Under the pieces are notes generated by a model. The model was given only the letters and a program-made list of their open reading frames with translations, was not told the DNA's origin and ran no database searches. From NCBI GenBank assembly GCA_017506865.1, contig JAFCMP010000010.1, positions 372,001-436,000 on the forward strand: a stretch of DNA of 64,000 bases, given 5' to 3'. This stretch comes from Tribonema minus. Taxonomy: Eukaryota > Sar > Xanthophyceae > Tribonematales > Tribonemataceae. This document shows positions 12,091 to 24,428 of the stretch, piece by piece (position 1 is the stretch's first letter; the number at the start of each line of letters is the position of its first letter). Position numbers and translations under genes: made by a program.

Positions 12091-13773
12091 AGTGAAGCGC
12101 CGCAGTGGCGCTTGAAGGGGGGGAGAAGGGGGGGGGGGGGGGGGGGTAACGGTGGTGGTATTGATAGGCGGGTGCGCGGGGCATAGAATACATGGATGGT
12201 GATTGGCATCACTGCCGTTGCAGGCCGCTCTACAAGAGCGGCGAGAGGGAAGGAGCAAGGCAGGTGGATATGGTAGGGGCATACATACAGTTGGAGAGGG
12301 GCAGGGGGGCGGGGGGCGGCCGCAGGCTTCAAAGGTTTTCCGGCCGCGATGCATGCGGTCGGCGACGCACCGCCGGGTAGACTACAAGGGGGGGGGGGGG
12401 GGGGGCAAAGAGCTCAAGGACAAAGAAAGAGGGGGCAGGAGGGGGTGCATTTAGATGGCGGCGCAGTCTGGTAAAATGGCTCCATCTCCTTGTAAGCGTC
12501 GGCGCGGGCGGGCGACCGACGCGCGCGTTTGCCCGCCCGCAGTACGTGTTGTCTGGCAAGGAAAGTCGTGCTGCGTGAGCGTACAGGCGGGCTTACAGAG
12601 TCTGGCGCGGAGCGCGCGCCCGCTTGGCGGCTGTAAAGTAGACGTGCATGGCGCGCACGGCCGCAGGCGGGGCGCGGCGCGCCGCAGTGCCAATGGCACG
12701 GTGTACATACACATGTGAGGTCGCTGGGAAGGCGCTGAACTTGTTCAAAGTTATCTGTGTGTTGTGCTGTGTGCCCTGGCAACAAGGGGCGACGGGATTG
12801 CTTTCGCATCAGCGCAGCAGTTCAGGCGTGTTCGTGTCCGCCATTGCAGTGAGATTCGTGTTTATATTTGCCCACCGAGCAGCAACAGGATGAGCCTGCG
12901 GTCAGCACTTCGTATACAGCCTGTGATGCATGCTTTTGTCGAGCATACTCCACAAATCTCCTTTCAGCGCAGAGGGTCCCCGGCTCTGTTATGCCAGCAT
13001 TTCCGTCAGTTTGCCAGGGTGTGAAAACTCCTCCTCAAACCTGCCATATTCCTTGATCCTGTCATTCTATGCCGTAAACACATGACATGTCTCATGGCGC
13101 AATTCCTGCACGCCTGAAATACGGGCGCACATCAAGGTTGGGGAGGGAATCACAGCATGGCCGCCGGCCTCTTTGGGCACTTACCACAGGGAGCGCAACA
13201 CAACAAAGAAGGTGACAACCGCATCGGGTTTGTTGCATCAGCAGGCAGGATGGCGGATTGGTTCATCAAATCCGAAGGCGTGTGCAATGTGAATCTCATG
13301 CGTCGGGTGTCCTGACAATCAGTGAGCCACCCTCACACAGGGGCTGAGCACTATGATCGCAGAAGTCAAGCACCTGCAGAAAATGCATTGTTGCGCGATG
13401 TGCGCGCCAGAGGTTTTGTGCGGTACACTGAGCGATTGAACATGCAATTTTGAACGGGGAGGCATGGCATGCTCAGGCTTGAATGCGAGGGACGATCGGC
13501 CACAAGACATGCGAGAGCAAAGCAGGCAGCGGAGAACGGCAGGGCAGGAGACGGACAAGCTTTGGGGACAACGACGGCGGCGCAATGTGTATTTATTTGT
13601 CATTCACGATAGAGAGCAGTCTGTCAGAGGCGGACGATACATGAACATGCGTTGGAAACCTTGCAGCAACAATGACTGCCTCAAGCGCCGCTGCCTGGCG
13701 GGCAACTACCAATCAAGTGATATATACTATGTGTATACAGATGCCTATGCTGGGGACGTGTACAAGCTAGGGA
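12091..13773. other. No gene assigned; possible unresolved exons
   Basis: G-runs lie at 12128-12146 and about 12390-12405. A GC-rich block (12450-12680) is open in several frames; one minus-strand frame includes ADAYKEMEPFYQTAPPSK. Further right, a minus-strand stretch at about 12988-13050 reads IKEYGRFEEEFSHPGKLT then MLA and a stop, preceded by a CAG acceptor, and a GTAAGT donor lies near 13185 (minus). These look like pieces of a minus-strand gene, but I could not join them in phase and recognise no family. The 3' flank of the Ala/Lys/Pro-rich gene occupies about 13665-13773. Confidence 0.3.
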
Positions 13774-14668
13774 CTACTTGGCCGCAGGCTTCGCCTCGGC
13801 AGCGGCTGCCTCGGGCTTGGCCTTCATGGGCGCAGGAGACTTTGAACTCGCCTTGCGAGCAGCGCTCTTCTCCGCCACAACGTCGTCCATGTCGCGCATG
13901 ACGTCGTGCCTGACGATGCCGTCGCTCTTCTTCTCGACAGGGGCGGGGGCAGCCTCACGAGTGGCAGGGGCGGGGGCGGGAGCCGATGCCGCTGCTGCTG
14001 CCGCCGCCGCTGCTGCTGCCGCTGCCGCCGCTGCAGGTGCGCCCTTGCCGGCCTTCTTCTGGGCCTTCTTCGCCCTCTTGGCAGCCTCCTGAGCCGCCAG
14101 CATCTCGCCGATCTTGTCGCTCTCGCTGGGCGCCGCCATGGCGCGGGGGTTCTTGTCAGCGACCTTCTCGATGACGCTGCCGTGGCCAGTCTTGGCACCA
14201 GGCTTGCCCGCAGGGGCGGCGGGGGCAGCAGTAGTAGTCTTGGCGCTAGACATGATTCACTGAGCTGATAATCTGAAGGCTAAGAGGCTGCTGGTGTGCG
14301 CTTTCGCTGGTGAGCGAGGCGTGCGCGTGGTAGTGAGCTGTGCATCGCCTACAAGCAAGGCGAAATAGGCTGCGCAATGCGGCCTGAGAGCTGGTATACC
14401 GGCAGTCGTACTTGAGCCTCCAGAAACCTGTCGCTGCGATCCGCGCACAATGTCCGCGGGCCTCCGAGAAAGAGAGAGCCAGCTCTCACAGTTACATAAT
14501 CACGTTGAAGTTTTAACAGAAGTTCACCTTCAAGTTGCAGTTTACGCTGAAGTTCGGTTTTGGCGAGAGAAAGAGAAACGAGAGAGAGAGATGGCGCTAC
14601 GGCAGGTGACCGGAGGTGGCGCACGCGGCATACCGCTTGCATGGTGGCGCTGCAGAGGTATTGGTGCC
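13665..14668 (-). repeat. Inverted duplication, left arm
   Basis: The reverse complement of this segment aligns by eye with 28661-29650: 5' flank with CT-rich and AACTTC motifs, the whole coding region, and about 110 bp of 3' flank. Flanks differ by scattered substitutions and small indels, while the coding part is nearly identical. Confidence 0.9.
13774..14253 (-). CDS. Ala/Lys/Pro-rich protein, copy 1 (unknown function)
   Basis: Intronless frame of 159 residues. I do not recognise the family. It starts MSSAKTTTAAPAAPAGKPG; residues 20-72 (GHGSVIEKVADKNPRAMAAP, then a Lys-rich helix with EAAKRAKKAQKKAG) are the least repetitive part and may be the conserved core. A run of 16 Ala, a Pro/Ala segment and a Lys/Ala/Pro-rich tail follow. 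The composition resembles linker-histone tails or disordered nucleic-acid binding proteins, but no globular H1 domain is visible. A second copy at 29057-29515 differs by Ala-run length (9), Arg/His in MRDMDD, and several changes in the tail (KASSK versus KSRSK, PMK versus PRK, PAAK versus PVAK). Two copies kept in frame argue that the gene is real. Confidence 0.78.
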   Translation of the reverse strand: MSSAKTTTAAPAAPAGKPGAKTGHGSVIEKVADKNPRAMAAPSESDKIGEMLAAQEAAKRAKKAQKKAGKGAPAAAAAAAAAAAAAAAASAPAPAPATREAAPAPVEKKSDGIVRHDVMRDMDDVVAEKSAARKASSKSPAPMKAKPEAAAAEAKPAAK

Positions 14669-14830
14669 GAACGCAGCCAATCCACCTACGTGCAAGGCGA
14701 GGGTTTACTTGGGTGCCTGGGCCTGGGCCACTTTAAGTCCGCCTCCCATGCTCAGCCGGTTGCAGCATTGACAGGCAAGTCTGGATTGTAATTCAATTTT
14801 TTCCTGACAGATGACTCTGACGCTGATGCC
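14254..14830. promoter_or_regulatory. Divergent intergenic region, Ala/Lys/Pro-rich gene / RCC1 gene
   Basis: About 577 bp lie between the two start codons. The left 415 bp are part of the inverted duplication. A cluster of AAGTT/AACTT elements (GTTGAAG at 14504, GAAGTTCACCTTCAAGTT at about 14519, GAAGTTC at about 14549) lies 250-310 bp from the Ala/Lys/Pro start. A GAGA-rich stretch follows (14565-14590). Confidence 0.55.
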
Positions 14831-17800
14831 ATGTCCCAGGTGCTGTGTCATATGCGGGACTCTGATAAATGTGGGGGCTTGCATCATGCTCGTGCTCCAG
14901 GTACATGCCATTCTCATGCTAGAGTGCTTGCTGTGGATCCTGATACACATGTGCTCTGCGCGCAGGCGTCGATGTGCGTGCCGTTGCAGCTGGGTGGGGG
15001 CATTCTGCTGCTGTAACAGGGGATGGCAGTGTACTGGTGCGTCGCAAGCCTGCGCATGGTTGATCTGTGAAATTCACAAACTTTCTGCGCATGCCCATGC
15101 TTTCAGAATACAATGGCCCTTAAAGACGGTCGTGACGGATGACTGAAACTCGTGTATATACATCTTGTGTTTTGGAGGTTTGATTTTGCATTCCTACAGC
15201 TCTGTCATCGGCACCGATGCTCGGTATGCTCAGCCAACGACTGTTGTCACAGGCCATTACTTTTTTGCTGGCACAGTCGTGCTCCTTGTTGCCACGAGGG
15301 CGGAACATAAGCTCCACACTACCAGCAATGCGAACCCCCTCGAATACCGTTGAGCACACGCTGCTCTGCGAGAGCGTGCCAGAATGCGCTCCATGAAATG
15401 CCTTCCATTGCAATGCGTGCGCGCGCACACGCGGCTGCAGCCACCGACGCTCTGCCACATCGCACTTGATTGTCGCAGGTCTGGGGGCGCCCCTTCGACT
15501 TCAAGAACCTGCTGCGCATCAACAACATGCGGCACGTGCTGCCGGCTTTAACGTGGCTGGTCAATCAGACCGCGCGCGTGACGGACGCGCAGGTCAGCCG
15601 GCCGCTCTTCTGCTGAGCGTTGCTGCGATACTGCATTTAATGGCGCGTGAGCATGCAACATCATGAGCACTGCTGCCGCACACAATCTACCACTTCCACC
15701 GCACTGTCCCGTTTCCCACCTCATGAATATGGTATACCAGCGGTCAGCACGATAGGTCATCCACACACTGAATGCCAGCGGCTACCACAACAGGGTGTGG
15801 AGCTTGAGGCATGGGACCGTAGCTGATGATGGGATCACATGGACGGCTTGATTGTTGTCGTGTCCTCTCTGCGCGCGGCAGTGTGATGCTGCCACCACTC
15901 TGACAAACGCAACGGGCATTGCACATCACTGAATGCGATGATAATTGCGCTGCCACGGCTACCCATGAGCTGCAGCTACACAATAAGATTTGCAAAGTAC
16001 GGTCTGTCTCAGTTGCACCATCGTAGTGAGATGCCTACTTTGTCAAGAGCGCCCGCCCGTTACGTTTCCGTCTGCACATGGCACCGCTGCTCCCCTGCCT
16101 GCGCAGGGCTTGCTGTTGCAGCCAAAGGAGTTGGATCTCGGGGGTGAGACGGCGGTGGATGTGCGGTGTAGCGCGGGGTTAACTGCTATTCTCACCGATA
16201 AAGGCAGCATTTACATGCTAGGTGAGCGCGGGCGTCCTGGGGAGGGAGAGTCACCATTTGCAGCACCTGTGCGCCACTTAAAATCATATAGCGATGCCGA
16301 TGCCTCAACAGTGCTGAACATCTCGGCTAGACGATGTCATGCAACAGCGGTCAGCTCGCTGTCTGCTGCAGCGCAACCAATCATGTCCATAATAGCTGTG
16401 CCTCAGTTTCTCAGTTGCTGCTGCCAGTCTGAGCGAGAGCACAATGCACTTGAAACATGGGATTGTTTCAGAAAGAAGGCATTCTTGATTTGGTATATAT
16501 CCTTGAAACCAAGGGCATTTATCTGTGCTGCTCTGTATGCCAAGCGGGGGCGCCCCGTCATGTTGACAGCTCCGGCAACATGCAGATAGGGTCGGCGTGC
16601 ATTGGCAGGCTGAAGGCAATGTCTGCAGTTTCGAGTGCAGCGCTGCATGCCAAGCTGATTTTGCCCTCTTCTGTGTGGTCTGGCACAAGAGCGCGCTGCG
16701 GAGGCATCATGCACGCGACTTCACTACTGCTGCAAAGTGTACAACACGCACGCCCCGAGGAGTGTTGCCACGCAGCACTGGGTCCTCTCTTTCACGTCGC
16801 TTAACACGCAGAAACGTGGGTGCCGCCTCCTGTGCGCGCTGGTGTGCGCAGGCATCAATCGATGGGGCCAATGCGGGGTTGGCCAGCCCAAGGTTGTGCA
16901 CATCTACAAACCCACCAGACTCGCCCTGGAAGTTCAGGACTTCAGTGCTGTCGCATTAGGTGAGAGGCAACAAGCAAGCCTTGCCTGGGCTTGTTGAGCA
17001 TGATCTATGGCAAGTTATTGCGCGTGAATCATTATGCAGAATGTGCTCAGCGAGGGCTGGACATTTTCACACTGCCAGCACGCGCTGCTGCTGCTTGGTG
17101 TGGTCTTGTGCGGCTTCCGATACATCTGCTGCTCTTTGGAGGGCTTGCGTCGCACCTTAATCGTCGGCTGTTCTCTGGTCCAATGTTCAGATTGCATGCG
17201 CTTCGCAAAGTTTCCGTTGAGCACGGTGGCATATGTCCCTGCGCTGATCCGGCTGGGCTGTCTGCATATCCATTCACCCCGTATCATTGCCAGTTTACAC
17301 GCTCGAATGTTACAGCCTTAGCAGGACGCAGTAGCGTGTTGAGCATTGTCACCGCTTTTGAAGCTGCGCGACAGGCGCCATGCGAGCGCACAGCCGTCAG
17401 CATCGCAGGGCAGTCCCAGTGTCATTTCAAGCAGCGCCGCCGCTGCACGCCGCCCACACGCGTGAGCTGCGTAGCACGCATCAATTTGACGGCAGCACTG
17501 ACACCACTACTGAGCAGCGCGCCGTGCTCACTGCGCAAATGCCGCGTTGTCCGCCTTCCAGGTTTTCAACACGCTCTGGGTCTGCGCAAGGTGAGACAGT
17601 TGGTGATTGGCTCACGCGCGTGCACCTGCTGCTGGGTTCCCGCGCACGCTCACGAGGCTTCCTGCGCGGCAGTCGAGCAGGTGTCCGCAGCTGCCACTGG
17701 CCGTGCTCCGTGCCCAGCCATCAGTGGCTGCCGGTTTCGCGCATTTCCCATGCGGTGCCGCCATGCAACGGCGGGCGCATCGCTCCGCGTGCCATGGCAG

Positions 17801-20800
17801 ACACCGCAAAGCCAGGACGGCCGAAGAGCCTGCACCACCGTGTGCATCTGAAGGTGCATCTTCGGCAGCGCTGCTCATCCCAACCCCCCCCCGAGGGCCG
17901 TGCAGCGCTGCGAAGCCTTGTGGCCTCGTCCGTTGCAGCCGCGCGTAAGGTGACATGTCCAACACTACACGAGCGCTGTCGCGATTTGATCCGTCAATGC
18001 AGGCCCCGACCACTCCTCCCTGCTGCAGCAGTTCTCAGCCACGCTGCGCTGCGGCAGGCCTCCTTGAATCGCCCGCTGCAGACCGCGCTCAGCACGCGCC
18101 TCGACTGCTGACGCACCCCGTGCATGCGTGTGCATCATGCATCGTCTGCTGTGTGACAGGACGGCGCCGTACTCGCGTGGGGCAAGGGCGAGCGCGGCCA
18201 GCTCGGCATCCATAGACTGAACCCTGGCAACGAAGCGACGCCGCTGCCAGGTACGGTGCACTTTTTCCTCTTGTCCGGTAGTGAGAGGCTCCAGTCAAAC
18301 TTGTGGGTCTGCTGCAGCACGGCGGCGCCCGTGGCCGGCTTGGCACTGGCGAGTTCTGTCGGGGCAAGAAGTTGTCATGTCGCTGCCGCAGTTTGGTGCA
18401 GCACCGCGCAAGCCACTCGCCGATCGCTGCGGAAATCAGGAACCCCTCTGTGCAGATGTGTTGTGCTACATGCAAACAAGCGGTTCTGAGGCACGTGTGT
18501 ATTCGTGAGTTGAGCATGGACGCGGTGCTTCAGGGCTGTTTCATTTGCAGCAGTCTGAGCGATGTGATGCGAAGCGTGTGCGTGCCTGTACCCCCCCCCC
18601 CTCCCCGGCGAGGGGCTCTGGGGTTGGTGCCATCACAGGGTTGGATGCCAGCGGCACAAACCCCATGGCTCGCCGCGAGTAGCAGGGGTTTGGATCAGAC
18701 GCGCGTGCGCACAGATGTTGACTCATTGCTGTTTGCGCGTGCGCCGGTGCCGAGGCTGCGCAGCGTGCGGTGCCAAGCCGGTACGGTCAGGCGCTGCTTG
18801 CACCAACTGCACGCTTGCTGCTTCAGCAAGAGAACTAAAAAAAAAAGGGCGCCACTGCCGTGGATAGGTGCATTGCCTGCCGCAGGTTCCACTCGATCAC
18901 TTGCAAGCACAGCACAGAGCGCCCACGGGACCAACATGTGCTAGACTGCCCGCCCAATGCCGCGTTCTTATGTCTGGCTACCTCATGGTGCCTCAATCGC
19001 CGCTCTCTCGGGTTCTGCTGTAGACCATAGCACCTCTTCCTCAGTTGGCGCATACCGCAGCGTGACGGCCGCACTGATCGTTGAATGACGAGGACCATTG
19101 TCGACACGTGCTCCAGGCTAGCATCTCGACAGACCAGCAAGACATGGATGCATGCATGTGTTTGGCGGCTTTCTGGTGCGAACCATACGCACTCGACGAG
19201 GGGGACTGAGTCCGCTCTTTGCTGGCTGCCGGTGTTTGAGGGCCGGTAGCGCTATTCACAGCGTTGCACAGGGAACAATGGCGGAACATAATCACATTTT
19301 AAGGGTAGGTTTCTGCCTGTGCCTGAGAACTGCTGGCGATTATGGTCCGCAATGACCACTGCACCTGGACATCAAGGTCGCCGCAGGCGCTCATTGCTCT
19401 GTACTCCAATGTCGCGCGCTGCAGTGCAATTGCCTGAGCCAGCTGGCTACGTTGATGCCGGCTTCAACCACAGCGTCGCCATCAGCAGAGAGGGCGGGCG
19501 GCTGTACGTGTGGGGCAAGATGCAGGCACTGGTGAGCATGGGTTTGAAATCGAGCGCGCGTTTCGCACAGGCATCATGGTGATCGCATCGGGCCGCTGGC
19601 GCCAAGTCAGTTGCTCATGGTCAGCTCATTGCGGTCGTCAAGTCAGCTGCTGATGGCGGCAGCTGAAGTCGCTCCATGCGGCAGCAGCGCTGGCTTGAAT
19701 CGCCAGTGCTGCATCCTGCATTCAGGCATGATGTGCCTGTGACTATCAGAGTGCCGCGCGCATCGCGACTCGTCTTCACAAAAGCGACCATGTGTCAAAT
19801 ACCTGCCACAGAGTCTATCAGATCCCTTGTGCAGCGGCCATCTCCACAGATACATCTCGGCAATTGACACCGTTGCTTCATGTGACCAAACACCACATGC
19901 GTGCGACATCAGCATGGCATACATTATGCGCTGCACTGTGGCGTTTGTCACCTGTACACCCTGGCAGCGTGCAACGGAAATGGGTCTCAGGGCATCGCCG
20001 CAGGCTAGCACGCCGGTGCCGCCAGCACCCGCTGCATGCGAGCCCTCACACTTGATGCTGATAGATCTCCTTGCCTCGCCCGTGTTGCGACACCTCGACA
20101 GGACGTGAAGGACGAGGGAGTCATGCGCACCATCTACCACGACCAGCTGGAGCCGCGCCTCGTGGAGCTCGAGTGAGTGCGCAAGTGTTGAGTTATTGTC
20201 AATAGTTTTCTGCTGTTTCTGTGGAGCGCTGCTGCTCAGTGCAATGATGAGCATGCCATGAAAGTACCGCTGGGTGTCGGTAACACGTGTTGTGGGGTCT
20301 GGAACGAGTGCATGCTGTATGATGGTACTGTGGTTTGTTGAAACTTTACGAGCTCATCACATGCGCCCATCACTCCACAAAATCACTCGCTTGCGTCTGT
20401 TTCAATCGTGCATGTCGATGCTGAGGTGTGCCGTCACCGCTACGCGTGTAGTGCGCTGCTGTGTCTTGGAAGTCCGCCCCAAGCAGTTGTGTTCCATTCA
20501 TGTACATGGGTGTCTGCATCAGCCGCCCAACAATGTCATCACACGAGTCTTGATCTGCGCCGGAGTGAAACGAGTGTTACGTAGGTCTGAGCTTGCGCAA
20601 GTGATTACCGACTCATTACTGGTCTCGCCTGCTGCAGGTTCAGCTGATGCTCAACCTGTGCTGCTCCTGATGTTATCATGCGGCATGTGTGCATGCATTG
20701 CTGCGACGTGCAGGGAGCACATAGCACGACCAAAATACATGTGAAAACGCGCGCTGTACTCTGCTACATCATGCAGCAGAACCGTCGTCCGCCGACGGTC

Positions 20801-23800
20801 GCCGTTCGTTTCAGCCGCAGTCGTGGCAGTTGTCTGCTCAGTGACAGATGCGAACACGTCAACTCCGTTTAAGCCGCCATGTCCCTCCCAGAGGCGGCCG
20901 TTGGCATGCAGCAGACTGCATCACCAACTGTCTTACATGCCTTCTTGCCTCGTCCTGTTGTCTCCTCTGCCAGGTCCCCCGTGGTGTCCGTCACATGCAC
21001 GTTGGCACAGGTGAGCTGCGTTTCACCAGGACCAGCGACGGTCCAGCGTCGTCGCTAACGGCATCGAGACGTCTTGCGCGGCTCTGAGCACTGTGCCGTG
21101 ATTCACCGTGTATACATATGGTTCAGTACTGTACAGATGCGCAACAACACCAACATGCCTTGTGATAAAGCGCCAGGCGCTTGGCCGCTTGTTGCCATTT
21201 CTGTCCTTGACTTGACAGGTTGCCGCCAATCATACGGACAATGAGCACAGTCTGCATGAAGTATAGAAGAGTTCAGCGCTGGGCCTGCTTGAATGCTGCC
21301 ATACTTGCTGTTTCTCTTGATGTCATGCTAGCCAACATCGCCCACTGGTGACTATGCGCCGCAATAAGTCAAGTGCCGGTGCTACATACTTGCGTGCATG
21401 CCAACTCAGGCATTGCTGGAGGTATGGCAGTGCATTGGGTCACGGGGATGTGATGACGAACACTTGTGTTCAGTTGCCATGCCTTCATATCGGTGCTCCG
21501 GTCTGTCAATGTGCCACTGTACTGCTGCTGACACTGCTGCCGCTGCTGCTGCCGCCGTTTCCGCTGTCTCTGCCACCTCCGCCGCCCGGCTGCCGCCCAC
21601 CGCTTGGCGCGACAGACGTTTGTGTGGACCGCAGATGGCAAGGTCAGAGCAACTACACGCATCCGCTTCAACGTGACACTTTTGACCTCAGATCGCAACG
21701 CTTGTCAAGAGTTGTTGCTGCCATGACAGCTTTTCAGACATGCTTGTGGCATACACTTCGATGCGCGGCGCAGAATGCAAGTGGTGCATGCGTGCGGTGC
21801 ACGTGCGCCAGCTGCAAGCGCCGCATCGTGCCGCACAGATGCCATGTGCGCCTCAATTCAGGCTACCAGTGGACATGGACACATCCCCAGCGGCAGCCGC
21901 CTCAGCCCTCTTGCGCCTCTGTCGCCCATTGCGTGCAAAGTCATGGTGTGCTCCGCAGGACCACGAGCGGGCAGGAGCGCGCCACTACGACTGTGTGTGC
22001 GCGTGCGACCGCAGTCAAAGGCATCTGCGCATGACGCTTGTAGCTGACTAGCACACTGCGCAGCAGTTTCATTGCGCGCCAGCACCCCCTTGTCCGCTTC
22101 TCAGAATCCACTTCATCAGAGCTCACAACCAGTGCCAACCATAGCGATGTAGCAGTGCGCGCCAGCGAAAGATTGAACACGGCATCAGTGCCCAGCATGC
22201 GGCCTGCTGAGTGCCCCTACTGCCATTTTGAACTCTCAAGTGCGCTTGCGTTGACGCGCGTTGCCCGTCTCTGCTGCTGCAGCTGCCATCATCAACTTCA
22301 CCGTGCTTGTGCCGGTCTCGATGCTCTGGATGCCACAGGTACACGGGATGGGCATGACATCTGATACAAAGGAGATGGTACATAATCCGCTGGAGGTCTT
22401 CGGTCTGCAGCAGTCAGAATCAGGGTGAGCTAGGATGCTGGAAGCAACAGACAACTCTGCTGATGTAATTTAGGGCAGTTGGCTGCACCGGTGCTTTCGC
22501 CCTGCAGCTCAGTGATTGTGCGTTGTGACAGCGAACTCTAGATGAGCCTCATGGGGCGCAGTTCTAGAGTGCAAGAACACTTCAGAGGCACGTCAACCAA
22601 GGATGTTGACCTAGCCAATCGATATGATTGTAAGCGCTGTGTGTGAGGATGGTGGTAAGATCAGGACATTCAGCTTGCACGCCGTGACACTCACGCTTGC
22701 CGGAGCGCTTGAGCGCTGTCTTTTACATTCGGCAAGTGCCAGAGCTTGTTGGCCGTACACACCGGCCGTGGTGCTGAGCCCGCATATAGACAGCCCACCA
22801 ATTGTGGCAGTGTTCATGTGCTGCTACCCCTGCCTGCTGGTTGCGCATCCAAGTTGGGCTAAGCTGTATGTAAAGGCATGCAGATCTGCGAGCGATTGCT
22901 AGCACAGCCTCAAATGCCACAGCGCCCTTCTGGCAACCTGCGGAAGCACTCACGGCGAGAATGAAAAGCAGGCACTGCTGCGCATTGCATGAGCATCAGT
23001 GCGAGCCCACACATCAGTCACAGCTCCCTTCAGGCACGCGCTTGTGCTGCCGGTGCATGCCGCGCTGCGCATGCTGCTGCTGGCGAGCCACGACACACGC
23101 GATACGGCAGCCAGCGTGAGCAACCTCGCGCGCTATTCCTTGGCACCGCTGTGCCCGCACGTTGCTCATGAGATGACTGTTGCGGTGCGCATCGCTCAAC
23201 ACCCGTGCAGGACGCGTTGGACGCGCTCGTTCCAGGGGTGGGACTCGTGCGTCCTGCTGGGCGAAGGTGCGTCTCAGGCCGCGCGGGGCACGAGGGCAGC
23301 CGCGCCAGCACAGCAGCTGTTTGCGGCCTGCTGCAGAGCGCCAAGCGAAGCACCGCAGCTGCAAGCCACAGGCACCTGTATGCGCCCGGTTCACTTCATG
23401 CTCCATCATGCGAGTGCCTGCCTGGTATGGAAAGCAGAGGCTCTTGCTACGATCGCTTGCATTTTTCGCCATTTTCTCTCACATGTGTGCGCCGATAGCT
23501 TTTACCCTGTTGGCTCCCCGTGGCTCTCAACGTGGAACTCTGTAGCATCAGTGTCTACTTGCCAGCTTCACCGTGGCACAGCGACTAATACACGGCACGT
23601 GGTACTCTAAAACCACCGGTTTCTGCAGGTCAGAAAAACAGTGTGCATCGGCACGGCTGCAGCGCAGCTCCTGGTGGTCGATATTACGCACCATTTAGCT
23701 GGCAAAGGCCTTGCAGCACAGGCGGCAACGCATTGGCGTAGTTCAGTGCCAGTGCGCAAGAAGCAGCACAACTGGGCACTTCACTCACCCTGCATACATA

Positions 23801-24428
23801 CCTCCTTGTGTCTTGTCCCTCGCGATGTTCTGCAGACAACACCATGGCAGCCCTGAATCTCAACAGCGACGGTGTCTCTGTCAGCTCGTACACAGTGCCC
23901 GGCCTGGACGCCATGTAAGACCACACTTGTCGCAATGTACATTGACGGTCATGTCTATCAATATTCATGCTGAACAACGCATCACGCTTGTCAATGAAGA
24001 CTGGCAACGCGATTGCTCATCCATCATTGTTGTGTGATGACGCTGATGGGTCAGCTTGCGTTGCTTGGTGCGTGCCGTCGCTGTCACGAAGCTGTGGGCT
24101 GATGTCAGTGTCGCTCGCTCGTGGCGCACCTGTGCATCCGGCGATGAGATGCGTGTTACCTTTGGACAAATGTCGACACATGCATGCAGCAGCTGACGTG
24201 TGGTTCACACTCGACTCCCGCCTGCTGCGCGCTGAACTCGTGAGGTTACTACTTAGACTATACTCTGCAGCCTCGCTTTTACATTGCGCAGCCGTCCGGT
24301 TGTTTGTCGCCTTCCAACTGCGTCTCATTCTGCAACTTGCTTTGCTCTTACCTTGCCCTGCGCGCAGCGGCGGCGCCGTCGAGCAGCTGGCCGTGGGGTG
24401 GCAGCATCGCCTGGTGCTGACGCGATGA
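14831..24428 (+). CDS. RCC1-repeat beta-propeller protein (possibly RCC1L-like)
   Basis: Protein of RCC1 repeats, a seven-bladed propeller used as a GTPase exchange factor or scaffold. Exons placed by blade sequence and phase: 14831-14900, 14966-15036, 15479-15592, 16107-16221, 16852-16959, 17562-17590, 18160-18250, 19425-19531, 20102-20172, 20974-21010, 21616-21642, 23236-23266, 23836-23914 and 24368-24428. Joined, they read through typical blades: VRAVAAGWGHSAAVT, INRWGQCGVGQ, GFQHALGLRKDGAVLAWG, KGERGQLGI, DAGFNHSVAIS, SVTCTLAQTFVWTADGK, and QLAVGWQHRLVLTR before the stop. At least one exon between 21643 and 23235 is missing from the model, and the first exon and start are uncertain. The order of blades reminds me of mitochondrial RCC1L, but that is only a guess. 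Introns are long and several exons are 27-37 nt. Confidence 0.8.
21643..23235 (+). other. RCC1 gene: region with unresolved exon(s)
   Basis: Between the WTADGK exon (phase 0) and the GWDSCVLLGE exon a blade segment of roughly 30-40 residues is expected. Candidates bounded by AG and GT signals, for example 23037-23118 before GTGAGC, do not give convincing RCC1 sequence in the required phase. The following exon might also start at 23211 instead of 23236. Confidence 0.5.

Noticed and set aside
13906..14268. Long open frames opposite the Ala/Lys/Pro-rich genes
   Set aside because: They are antisense shadows of a GC-rich repetitive coding region; only the Lys-rich frame is preserved with matching start and stop in both copies.
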